DNA of 7,111 nt from Terriglobus sp. Lineage in GTDB: Bacteria > Acidobacteriota > Terriglobia > Terriglobales > Acidobacteriaceae. Where the stretch lies: assembly GCA_023265355.1 (NCBI GenBank), contig JAHFTZ010000092.1:799-7909 (forward strand), written 5' to 3'. Below the pieces are notes generated by a model. It worked only from the letters and a program-made list of their open reading frames with translations. It made no database searches and was not told the origin of the DNA. Numbering within the stretch: the first letter of the stretch is position 1; each line of letters starts with the position of its first letter. This document shows positions 1 through 6,620 of the stretch, piece after piece. Position numbers and translations under genes: made by a program.

Positions 1-1
1 C

Positions 2-514
2 GACTTTTCGCGCAAATTTATCAATCGCGAGTATCCGGGCGCGATTCACCGGAACTTCATCGCGGATATGGGGATAACGACCCCCAAGCAGGTTGCGCGC
101 TCCCTTGTGCGCTATTCGAATGAACATCCCGAGGTTCAATTCAGTACATTTGTGATTCCGCAGGTGCCTGGCACAATTCAAAGATCGCGCCGCGTCAATG
201 GGGTGACGGAGTCCATCGTCCGATCAAAGAAGTATGTGGTGCCCCTTGCTGTGATCGCTCCCATTCCCACAGCGGTGATCACTGCAGCGTGGCTGACAGG
301 CGGCAGACTGCGACTTCCGGACGACGAAGAGACGCTGGCAGTTCTCAGGCAGCCAGTGAGTCGTTCAGCCCATCTGATGCGCCGCCCGGACGCGCCTGAT
401 TCGGTTCCAACCGATCCGTCCTCGGCTGCGTTTGCGACACCCGGGGCCAGGGTTATTTCTATGCCTAGGCCGGACGCGCTTTCTGTCCCTATGACGCTTG
501 GACCTGCTGACTGA
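2..514 (+). CDS. C-terminal part of unidentified protein with one membrane segment (5' end outside window)
   Basis: The reading frame is open from the left edge and ends with TGA at 512-514, so 170 residues are visible. The ATG at 68 is probably internal, because the 22 codons before it are also open and protein-like (they begin DFSRKFINREYP). The visible part has a compact polar region (about residues 1-95), then one hydrophobic stretch of roughly 23 residues (VVPLAVIAPIPTAVITAAW...). It ends in a Pro/Ala/Ser-rich tail that looks disordered. The start resembles the region just after the Asn-Cys motif of permuted papain-like (DUF4105/Lnb-type) proteins, but the residues that would decide this lie outside the window, so this is only a guess. 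I do not recognise the family with certainty. It converges on the cysteine-cluster gene with one base between the two stop codons. Confidence 0.7.
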   Translation, partial: DFSRKFINREYPGAIHRNFIADMGITTPKQVARSLVRYSNEHPEVQFSTFVIPQVPGTIQRSRRVNGVTESIVRSKKYVVPLAVIAPIPTAVITAAWLTGGRLRLPDDEETLAVLRQPVSRSAHLMRRPDAPDSVPTDPSSAAFATPGARVISMPRPDALSVPMTLGPAD

Positions 515-515
515 T

Positions 516-1103
516 TTAGCAGTCGCGTAGCGCAAGGGCGATGCAGGTGACTTCGTGGCCCTGCGTTTCGCACAACTCCTGCTCCCGCTCAAGGAACGTA
601 ACGTCCATCTCCGCCGCAGCGATAGCCTCTGTTGGAGCGGAGATGAAGCAAAGCTCACAGACTCCCAAGCCATCTTCCACTGTCTTGACCGGAGGGCCAA
701 AGGTGCGACAGGTCATCGGTCGCGACGTATAGAGGTCGCAGGTTCCCAACAGAGGATCGAGAACGGGGCAGACGGCTGCGTTCCCGAAATCGTCAAAGCC
801 CTCCGCCTCCTCGTCGAGCGTGCCAGAGACGAAATCGCCTGGCCAGCCGTGCTCCAGTTCAGCGATAGAAATTTTGACACGTTCACGAATCTCCGCAGCG
901 GTTTGCGGAGCGGCGTTTTGAAGACCATGTTGGAGCCGTACGGCATCGAGGGACGAGATGGGAAAGATGCCGACGCAACAGTGGAAGCAACCGGGGCGAC
1001 ACGCCAGCCAGTCTCCGCTCCGTCGGACGGAATCAGCCAGCGCAGCATCGACGATCTGGATCAACTGTGTGTCGCCCTCCGGAAGTTGCCGCGGAAGGCC
1101 CAT
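516..1103 (-). CDS. YkgJ-family cysteine-cluster protein (putative metal-binding)
   Basis: This 195-residue protein has 12 cysteines. Its N-terminal motif is CRPGCFHCC (Cys35, 39, 42, 43). A second cluster follows: CPVLD (Cys112), GTCDLY (Cys122) and RPMTCR (Cys132). The order Cx3CxxCC ... C ... CxxYxxRPxxCR is the signature of the YkgJ/UPF0153 zinc- or iron-binding family, whose biochemical role is mostly unknown. A further CELC pair (Cys149, 152) and Cys178, 187 and 195, the last residue, extend beyond that core. No signal peptide or membrane segment is seen, so a cytoplasmic location is likely. The ATG lies one base after the purB stop (TAA-C-ATG on the - strand) with only a weak purine-rich stretch (GGGCGAG) upstream. 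This suggests translation by ribosomes finishing purB. The family call is firm, but the function is not known. Confidence 0.88.
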   Translation of the reverse strand: MGLPRQLPEGDTQLIQIVDAALADSVRRSGDWLACRPGCFHCCVGIFPISSLDAVRLQHGLQNAAPQTAAEIRERVKISIAELEHGWPGDFVSGTLDEEAEGFDDFGNAAVCPVLDPLLGTCDLYTSRPMTCRTFGPPVKTVEDGLGVCELCFISAPTEAIAAAEMDVTFLEREQELCETQGHEVTCIALALRDC

Positions 1104-1104
1104 G

Positions 1105-2400
1105 TTACTCGCCCAGAACGCGCGCGAAGATCTTGCTCACGTTGCTCAACTGGCGGTCGGTGGAGAAGGCCTGTTCGATCTTTTCAGGAGAGAGTTTTGC
1201 GCTAATCTGCGGGTCAGCGGCAACAAGCTCTTTGAATACCAGGTCTTCCTTCCATGCCTTCATCGCAAGTCCCTGAACCAGCTTGTAAGCGTCTTCGCGC
1301 AACATGCCCGCACCGCTCAGATCGAGCAGGAGCTGGCCAGAGAAGACAAGGCCGCCGGTGCTGTCCAGGTTCTTCTTCATGCGCGCTGGATAGACCATGA
1401 GCTTGTCGATCAGCGTAGTCGCTTTTGAGAGCATGTAGTCCGCAAGCGTTGTGGTGTCAGGAAGGATGACACGCTCTGCTGAGGAGTGCGAGATATCGCG
1501 CTCGTGCCAGAGGGCGACGTTCTCAAGCGCTACCTGAACATTGCCACGCATCACGCGCGCGAGGCCGCAGATATTTTCGCAGGTGATGGGGTTGCGCTTG
1601 TGCGGCATCGCGCTGGAGCCCTTCTGCTTTTCGGAGAAGAACTCTTCGGCTTCGCGAACCTCTGTGCGCTGGAGATGGCGGATTTCAGTACCGATCTTGT
1701 CCAGCGTGCTCGCCATGACGCCGAGGGCTCCGATGTAGGCGGCGTGCCGGTCGCGCTGTAGCACCTGCGTGCTGACGGCAGCGGCCTTCAGGCCAAGGCG
1801 GCGGCAGATCTCTTCCTCGTGCTCCGGTTTGAGATGTCCGAAGCTGCCGACGGCTCCTGAGAGTTTGCCGACGCGCATATCTTCCGCAGCAGCATCGAAA
1901 CGTGCGATGTTGCGCTCCATCTCGGAGTACCAGAGCAGTAGTTTCAAGCCGAACGTAGTTGGCTCCGCGTGCACGCCGTGCGTACGGCCAATGCAGGGCG
2001 TCGTCTCGAATTCACGTGCGCGACGCTTCAGAACATCCCGAAGCGCGACCATGCCGGCGCGAATACGCTCAGAGGCTTCTTTGATCTGGAGCGCCTGCGC
2101 CGTGTCCACCACGTCGGTGGAGGTGAGGCCGTAGTGAAGCCAGCGGCTCTCGGGACCGACATTCTCTGCTACGGCTGTGGTGAAGGCGATGACATCATGA
2201 CGCGTGTCGAGCTCGATCTCGCGGATGCGGGCGATGTCAAAACGGCCCTTGGAGCGGATAGCCTCCGCCGCCGCCGTTGGCACGATACCGGCTTCGGCCA
2301 GAACTTCGCTGGCCGTGGCTTCCACTTCAAGCCAGCATTGAAACTTCCGTTCATCGCTCCATAGCACGCGCATCTCTGGCCGCGTATATCTATCAATCAC
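1105..2400 (-). CDS. purB: Adenylosuccinate lyase
   Basis: PurB cleaves SAICAR to AICAR plus fumarate, and adenylosuccinate to AMP plus fumarate, so it acts twice in purine synthesis. It works as a cytoplasmic homotetramer. The 431-residue product matches the short Bacillus-type class along its whole length (MIDRYTRPEM at the start). The superfamily signature SSAMPHKRNP is at 262-271, with the mobile-loop catalytic serine (Ser262/263). His68 (DTRHDV) and His141 (RTHGVHAEPTTFG) fall at the same positions as the catalytic histidines of the B. subtilis enzyme. The C-terminal domain (about 360-431) is complete. The start is GTG at 2400-2398, nine bases after the purine-rich AGAGGGG at 2416-2410, and it gives the N-terminus expected for the family. 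It is the first gene of a two-gene unit with the YkgJ-type gene. All key residues are present, and nothing looks degraded. Confidence 0.98.
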   Translation of the reverse strand: MIDRYTRPEMRVLWSDERKFQCWLEVEATASEVLAEAGIVPTAAAEAIRSKGRFDIARIREIELDTRHDVIAFTTAVAENVGPESRWLHYGLTSTDVVDTAQALQIKEASERIRAGMVALRDVLKRRAREFETTPCIGRTHGVHAEPTTFGLKLLLWYSEMERNIARFDAAAEDMRVGKLSGAVGSFGHLKPEHEEEICRRLGLKAAAVSTQVLQRDRHAAYIGALGVMASTLDKIGTEIRHLQRTEVREAEEFFSEKQKGSSAMPHKRNPITCENICGLARVMRGNVQVALENVALWHERDISHSSAERVILPDTTTLADYMLSKATTLIDKLMVYPARMKKNLDSTGGLVFSGQLLLDLSGAGMLREDAYKLVQGLAMKAWKEDLVFKELVAADPQISAKLSPEKIEQAFSTDRQLSNVSKIFARVLGE

Positions 2401-2444
2401 TCGGGAGAACCCCTCTCATCTCATGCGTCATCGCTTTAGCGCGA

Positions 2445-2459
2445 TACACTTTTAGTGTA
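2445..2459. promoter_or_regulatory. Palindromic divergent promoter candidate between purB and the TPR gene
   Basis: TACACTTTTAGTGTA is a perfect 6-3-6 inverted repeat. Each strand therefore reads TACACT, which matches four of six bases of the sigma-70 -10 consensus including the key A2 and T6. On the + strand it would start RNA at about 2457-2460, at or next to the TPR start codon at 2460. On the - strand it would give purB a leader of about 45 bases containing the AGAGGGG ribosome site. No convincing -35 box is seen for either direction. It could instead be, or also be, an operator for a dimeric repressor. A smaller inverted repeat (CGCTTTAGCG, 2432-2441) lies beside it. Confidence 0.5.
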
Positions 2460-3686
2460 ATGGACTTGCGAAATACAGATGAAGGTACGCACAAGCCGTC
2501 AGAACAGCCGCTTAACTCGAGTTTGAGCACGGTCAGACGGAAGCTTGTCCTTCGGGACACGCTTACCTTTCTCACCTTATCTTTGGTCGCCGTTGCCTTG
2601 TATGCGGTGACGTCGCTTCTCTTCCGCTCTTTCGAATCGCACCGTGAAGTTTTGGCGGTTCGTTGGGCGAGCCGCGGTGAGCTTTTGCTTAAAAACGGCA
2701 AGCCGGATCAGGCCGTCACTGCACTGCGCACGTCTCTCTCTTTTGCCCCGGACGACCGCCCCAGGCAGATGCTTCTGGCGGCGGCTCTTGCGGCGTCAAA
2801 CCATACCGATGAGGCTTCGAACTACTTCCTCAATCTCTGGGAGTCGCAACCGGGCGATGGCTTCATCAATCTGCAGCTTGCTCGTCTGGCGCGGCGAAAA
2901 GCGAATACCTCGCAGGCCATCGACTACTACCGCGCCGCCATTTTCGGCAGTTGGCCAGGAGACGCGATTACCCGCCGCCGAGATGCCCGCCTCGAGCTAT
3001 CTGACTTCTTAATCCAGACTGGAGATCTAGCCTCGGCCCGTGCGGAGTTGCTTGTCGCCGCTCGTAATGCCCCGGAAACCGTAGGCATGGACATTGGATT
3101 CGGAGACAGGCTGCTCCAGGCACACGATCCTTCAGACGCTCTCTTGTACTACCAGAAAGGGCTTGCAAGAGATCCGCTGAATCTAAGTGCCCTGGATAAA
3201 GCAGCACAGCTTACTTACGACACCGGTCAATATGCCATGGCGAGCAGCCTTGCGCTTCGCGGAGCTCGCCTGGAACCGGCGACGGCTGCGGAGAAATCTA
3301 TGCAGGCTGTGCTCAAGACGATCGCGGCCAATTCTGAACGTCTTCTGGATCTCTCGCTTGCAAAGGAGCTCTCTCCGCGAAGACGCACCGAGCACCTCCT
3401 TGCAGCCTCCCGAATTGCCCGCAATCGTATCGAATCATGTATCGCCACCAACACGGGCAACGCTACGGCCGTTCCGCCTGCGCTGATTGCTCTGAAGAAC
3501 TCCTGGACAGAGTCTTCTCCACAGATGCTGCGCAAGAGACTCGAAGAAGATGAGACTGCGCAGGATCGTTTAACACAGCTTATCGACGATACAGAGATCC
3601 AGACCGCATCCCTCTGTGGCCCGCCAACAGGGGACGATGCGTTGCTTCTTCTTCTCGCTAACCGCCGCCACACCGCCGCTCAATAA
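2460..3686 (+). CDS. Membrane-anchored tetratricopeptide (TPR) repeat protein
   Basis: The product has 408 residues. A short charged N-terminus with Arg26, Arg27, Lys28 and Arg32 precedes one transmembrane helix at about 34-55. By the positive-inside rule the N-terminus is cytoplasmic and the large remainder periplasmic. From about 67 to 276 there are six TPR-like helix pairs. The clearest are at 67-100 (GKPDQAVTALRTSLSFAPD), 209-242 (ALLYYQKGLARDPLN) and 243-276 (GQYAMASSLALRGARLEP). The last 130 residues are helical and rich in Arg and Glu with no recognised domain. TPRs act as protein-binding scaffolds, and no catalytic motif is seen. The ATG at 2460 was chosen because it lies directly after the promoter palindrome and gives a sensible anchor. 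The frame is open further upstream, but that extension lies antisense inside purB. No Shine-Dalgarno sequence precedes the ATG, which fits leaderless translation. The ClC gene follows 19 bases downstream, so the two are probably co-transcribed. Confidence 0.85.
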   Translation: MDLRNTDEGTHKPSEQPLNSSLSTVRRKLVLRDTLTFLTLSLVAVALYAVTSLLFRSFESHREVLAVRWASRGELLLKNGKPDQAVTALRTSLSFAPDDRPRQMLLAAALAASNHTDEASNYFLNLWESQPGDGFINLQLARLARRKANTSQAIDYYRAAIFGSWPGDAITRRRDARLELSDFLIQTGDLASARAELLVAARNAPETVGMDIGFGDRLLQAHDPSDALLYYQKGLARDPLNLSALDKAAQLTYDTGQYAMASSLALRGARLEPATAAEKSMQAVLKTIAANSERLLDLSLAKELSPRRRTEHLLAASRIARNRIESCIATNTGNATAVPPALIALKNSWTESSPQMLRKRLEEDETAQDRLTQLIDDTEIQTASLCGPPTGDDALLLLLANRRHTAAQ

Positions 3687-3693
3687 CTGCATT

Positions 3694-3697
3694 GGAG
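3694..3697 (+). promoter_or_regulatory. Ribosome binding site deciding the ClC start
   Basis: GGAG lies eight bases before ATG 3706 and five before the adjacent TTG 3703. The spacing and the codon both favour the ATG. Confidence 0.65.
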
Positions 3698-3705
3698 TCT
3701 AGTTG

Positions 3706-5469
3706 ATGGAAAGCCCTCCGAAGATGACGATCTCCGGCAAAGATCCGCAAGAGAGCGGCGAAGTCGTCCAACCGGCGATGCGTGAAGAACGCCTGTTTCT
3801 ATTACTCTCCATCTTCATCGGGATTATCTCCGGCCTTCTCGTAGTCTCCTTCCGCATGGCCATCGAGTGGCTCAGCGTTCTTCTGCTTGGTTCGGCTCCG
3901 GCCCCGCACCAGGTGCGACTTCTGATAGCGCCTACCGTTGCGGGTATCGTGATCGCTTTGCTCACGCGCTTCGTCTTTCCTCAGGTTCGTGGAAGCGGTG
4001 TAAACCAGACGAAGGCCGCCCTCTACATTCACAACGGTTACATCTCCATCAAGACGATGATTGGAAAGTTCCTGCTTTCGGCTCTTGCCATCGGCAGTGG
4101 ACACTCCCTGGGGCCAGAAGATCCTTCTCTGCAGATCGGAGCGGGCGTTGCTTCCAAGATCGGACGTAGCGTCGGTCTTTCTCGGGAACGCCTACGCATG
4201 CTCGCGCCAATTGGAGCTGCTGCGGGACTGGCCGCTGCCTTCAACGCTCCTATCTCCGCGATCCTCTTCGTTATTGAAGAAGTTATCGGTCAGTGGACAG
4301 CCGGGGTTTTGGGATCGATTGTCCTTTCCGCTGTATCTGCCGTCGTTGTTGCGCGCTGGTTCTGGGGTGCACAACCGATGTTCCGCATTCCTTCCGTCAC
4401 TCTGCGCGATCCGCGCGAGCTTCTTGCCTATGCGGTTCTCGGCGTCGTCGGCGGAGTCGCTTCGCTCTTCTTTGCCAAGGCGCTCGGCTACCTCCGTCCT
4501 AAACTGCGAAGCCAGCCGCAATGGTTCCAGATGATGCAACCTGCTCTTGCCGGCCTGCTCGTCGGAGGCATCGGCTATTTTGGCCTGCCTTATGTGATGG
4601 GTGCTGGGTACGGAGCCATCGATCAGGCCATGCACGGTCAATTTGCTTTCAAGATGCTGTTGCTCCTGGCGGTCTTCAAAATTATCGCAACAACTCTATC
4701 CTTTTCGAGCGGCACGCCCGGCGGCATGTTCGCACCGACGCTCTTCACCGGCGCCATGCTGGGAGCCGCTGTAGGTTCTTTCGAGAACCACATCTTTCCT
4801 CATCTCACCGGTTCGGTGGGATCGTATGCCCTGGTGGGTATGGGGGTCCTGTTTGCGGCATTCCTTCGCGCTCCGCTGACCTCCGTCTTTATGGTTCTGG
4901 AGGTCAGCGGAAACTACTCCATTATTCTTCCTGTCATCCTGGCCAACACGATCGCGTACCTCATCTCGCGCAGCCTGCAGCCCGTACCGATCTTCGAGGT
5001 CTTCACGCACCAGGACGGCCTGTATCTGCCTTCGATGGAAGAGGAGAGGGAAGACAGTCATCTTCGCTTTGAAGATGCTCTCCTACCTGTCTCTGCACCC
5101 ATCTTGCAAGGCTCGGAGACGGTCTGGAACTCCATGAAGATCGTGCGTCAGCATAAGGAGATCGCTGCAGCCCCCGCCGTCCTGGTGCAATGCAAAGACG
5201 GCGGTTGGTACGCGGCAAAACAGCAGGAACTCGAAGCGATCTTTGCAGAGATTGGAGACGACAGCGATCACCCGGACGCTGGAACTCCCCTCGAAGAACG
5301 ACTGGGAACGGAACGAACTCCGCTCATGTTTCCGGACCAGATGCTTTCGAGCGCCTTGCCGTACTTCCGCCGCTGGCCGTTGATTCCGATCTCTAACCGG
5401 GCCATGCGCGGAGCACTGGAAGGTGTTCTCTCCCTTGAGGACGTTCTGAACCGCTACCAGCGCCAATAA
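3706..5469 (+). CDS. ClC-family chloride channel / Cl-/H+ antiporter with degenerate C-terminal CBS region
   Basis: The product has 587 residues: an inner-membrane ClC domain (about 30-425) and a soluble tail. Landmarks of the E. coli antiporter are present: filter Ser97 (GSGVN at 96-100), gating Glu138 in GPEDP, Ser-Gly-x-Pro-Gly-Gly-Met-Phe-Ala-Pro at 335-344, and Tyr404 in GNYSIILP (equivalent to Tyr445). Glu191/Glu192 in FVIEEV match the internal proton-path glutamate. Keeping both glutamates favours proton-coupled exchange over a passive channel (inference). Two motifs differ from the textbook form: GSGVN in place of GSGIP, and GPEDP in place of GREGP. The tail (about 455-585) looks like a weakly conserved CBS pair, with the second repeat near 538-584 clearer. 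ATG 3706 is preferred over an in-frame TTG at 3703, because GGAG at 3694-3697 lies eight bases upstream. The gene probably shares a transcript with the TPR gene, and its stop codon is part of the terminator stem. Confidence 0.95.
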   Translation: MESPPKMTISGKDPQESGEVVQPAMREERLFLLLSIFIGIISGLLVVSFRMAIEWLSVLLLGSAPAPHQVRLLIAPTVAGIVIALLTRFVFPQVRGSGVNQTKAALYIHNGYISIKTMIGKFLLSALAIGSGHSLGPEDPSLQIGAGVASKIGRSVGLSRERLRMLAPIGAAAGLAAAFNAPISAILFVIEEVIGQWTAGVLGSIVLSAVSAVVVARWFWGAQPMFRIPSVTLRDPRELLAYAVLGVVGGVASLFFAKALGYLRPKLRSQPQWFQMMQPALAGLLVGGIGYFGLPYVMGAGYGAIDQAMHGQFAFKMLLLLAVFKIIATTLSFSSGTPGGMFAPTLFTGAMLGAAVGSFENHIFPHLTGSVGSYALVGMGVLFAAFLRAPLTSVFMVLEVSGNYSIILPVILANTIAYLISRSLQPVPIFEVFTHQDGLYLPSMEEEREDSHLRFEDALLPVSAPILQGSETVWNSMKIVRQHKEIAAAPAVLVQCKDGGWYAAKQQELEAIFAEIGDDSDHPDAGTPLEERLGTERTPLMFPDQMLSSALPYFRRWPLIPISNRAMRGALEGVLSLEDVLNRYQRQ

Positions 5470-5499
5470 AACGCCCAGCTTGAGAAGCTGGGCGTTTTA
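5467..5499. terminator. Bidirectional intrinsic terminator between ClC and glutaredoxin genes
   Basis: A perfect 15-base-pair stem (5467-5481 with 5485-5499) closes a three-base loop, GAG. The core is GC-rich (CGCCCAGC/GCTGGGCG) and is flanked by AAAA on the left and TTTT on the right, so RNA from either strand forms a strong hairpin followed by a U-run. It lies between convergent genes. The ClC stop codon TAA (5467-5469) forms the base of the left arm, and the glutaredoxin stop is seven bases past the right arm. Confidence 0.93.
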
Positions 5500-5506
5500 C
5501 GTAGGA

Positions 5507-5773
5507 TCAGCCTGCTTCGCTGACGCCGAAGAGCGCGGCCATCTCATCATGGAGAAAACCCTGACCCGGACGATAGGGCTGAACCCATTTTCCATCAATC
5601 ACGAACTGGGGGATGGCTTTCTTACCGACGTTGGCCATCAGTTCGTCGGATGCTCCGGGAACGCGCTCGATATCGATTTCGGTGTAGGCAATCGAGTGTT
5701 TCTGGAGGAACCGCTTTGCCTCGCGGCAATCGCGGCACCAGACTGCGGAATAAACCTTGAGATCCATAGCCAT
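5507..5773 (-). CDS. Glutaredoxin-family thiol-disulfide protein
   Basis: This 88-residue protein is the size of a minimal glutaredoxin fold. It has the beta strand LKVYSAVWC, the active site Cys13-Arg-Asp-Cys16 and the thioredoxin-fold cis-proline at Pro55 (KKAIPQFVI). A C-terminal helix follows. Both active-site cysteines are present, so dithiol chemistry in the cytoplasm is expected. The WCRDC motif differs from the classical CPYC, and the native reductant (glutathione, another low-molecular thiol or thioredoxin reductase) cannot be read from sequence. The start at 5773 is favoured over the Met codon two positions later, because AAAAGG (5786-5781) lies seven bases upstream. That site overlaps the stop of the dehydrogenase gene 11 bases before, so the two genes are probably one transcript. 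It ends at the bidirectional terminator. Confidence 0.92.
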   Translation of the reverse strand: MAMDLKVYSAVWCRDCREAKRFLQKHSIAYTEIDIERVPGASDELMANVGKKAIPQFVIDGKWVQPYRPGQGFLHDEMAALFGVSEAG

Positions 5774-5784
5774 TATTTTACCTT

Positions 5785-6561
5785 TTACTGCTCTTTGTAG
5801 TTCCGCATAAGGCCACCATCCACAACGTAAGTTGATCCTGTCACATATCCCGCTTCGTCGCTTGCCAGGAACGCTGCAACCGCTGAAACGTCGTCCACAG
5901 AGCCCATGCGGCCGAGCGGAATGTTGCGGAGCAGGGGATCCAGTTTGCTGGGATCGTCGAGGAGTGACTTGTTGATGGGGGTAGCAATCGCTCCGGGTGC
6001 GATGTTGTTGACTGTAATACCGTAAGGCCCAAGTTCGACGGCGAGGTCGCGCATCAGCATCATCATGCCGCCTTTGCTGGCGCAGTAGCTGGCGAAGTGC
6101 GGGAAGGCTATCTCTTCGTGAACGGACGAGATATTGATCACGCGACCCGGCATCTTTGTTGCAAGCAGCTTCTTCACAAAAGCCTGCGTGGTGAAGTAGG
6201 GGCCCTTGAGGTTGACCTGGAGAACAAGGTCGTAGTCGGCCTCAGTCGCCTCCCAGAAGTCCGCGCCCTTTTCGACGCCGGCGTTATTCACCAGGATGTC
6301 TCCGCGTCCAAAATTCGACCATGCGGCGTCGATCAGGGGCTGAATCTCCGCTAGTTTGGAGACGTTCGCACCGATGACGACAGCCCTGCGGCCGAGGGCT
6401 TCAATCTGGGCTTTCGTGGCCTCTCCGCCAGCCTGATCCGAGTGGTAGTTGACGACAATATCTGCTCCGTCTTTCGCCAGGCGAATGGCGATTCCCTGAC
6501 CAATTCCGGAGGAAGACCCGGTGACGATGGCTACTTTTCCTGCAAGACGCTGATCCGGCAT
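5785..6561 (-). CDS. Short-chain dehydrogenase, glucose 1-dehydrogenase-like
   Basis: The product has 258 residues, the normal length for a classical SDR. It has the NAD(P)-binding motif TGSSSGIG (14-21), NNAG (92-95), Asn117, Ser146 and the Tyr159-x3-Lys163 catalytic pair (YCASK). The stretches NISSVHE, SKGGM and NNIAPGAIATPIN resemble Bacillus glucose 1-dehydrogenase, and VVNYHS matches its coenzyme-binding region. Oxidation of a sugar or other polyol/alcohol with NAD(P)+ is therefore the best guess, but SDR substrates are hard to read from sequence. The start at 6561 is chosen because GGAGG at 6572-6568 lies six bases upstream. An in-frame Met at 6597 would add 12 residues not usual in the family and has no such site. 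No membrane segment is seen, so it is cytoplasmic. The gene is followed 11 bases later by the glutaredoxin gene. Confidence 0.93.
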   Translation of the reverse strand: MPDQRLAGKVAIVTGSSSGIGQGIAIRLAKDGADIVVNYHSDQAGGEATKAQIEALGRRAVVIGANVSKLAEIQPLIDAAWSNFGRGDILVNNAGVEKGADFWEATEADYDLVLQVNLKGPYFTTQAFVKKLLATKMPGRVINISSVHEEIAFPHFASYCASKGGMMMLMRDLAVELGPYGITVNNIAPGAIATPINKSLLDDPSKLDPLLRNIPLGRMGSVDDVSAVAAFLASDEAGYVTGSTYVVDGGLMRNYKEQ

Positions 6562-6567
6562 GAATGT

Positions 6568-6572
6568 CCTCC
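6568..6572 (-). promoter_or_regulatory. Strong Shine-Dalgarno of the dehydrogenase gene
   Basis: GGAGG on the - strand lies six bases before the ATG at 6561-6559. This rules in the shorter start over the upstream Met at 6597. Confidence 0.85.
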
Positions 6573-6620
6573 GGTAGGTGAGATGCAGAATTGGCATGCT
6601 CCATCGAGCGCTTTCATAGG

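Noticed and set aside
68..514. Treating ATG 68 as the true start of the left-edge gene
   Set aside because: The codons before it are open to the window edge and protein-like, and no ribosome site precedes 68.
555..1205. Long + strand open frame opposite the cysteine-cluster gene
   Set aside because: It lies antisense to a clear YkgJ-family gene and the end of purB, and its Arg/Ser-rich translation has no family-like pattern.
2277..2459. Upstream ATG at 2277 as the start of the TPR protein
   Set aside because: The extra 61 residues lie antisense inside the conserved purB N-terminus, and the promoter palindrome would fall within the coding region. ATG 2460 fits better.
4192..4641. Open frames on the - strand and in other + frames inside the ClC gene
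   Set aside because: They are compositional shadows of the GC-rich ClC coding sequence, which is well supported by motifs from end to end.
6562..6597. ATG at 6597 as the start of the dehydrogenase
   Set aside because: The extra 12 residues are not typical of SDRs and would put the strong GGAGG site inside the gene. ATG 6561 is correctly spaced from it.
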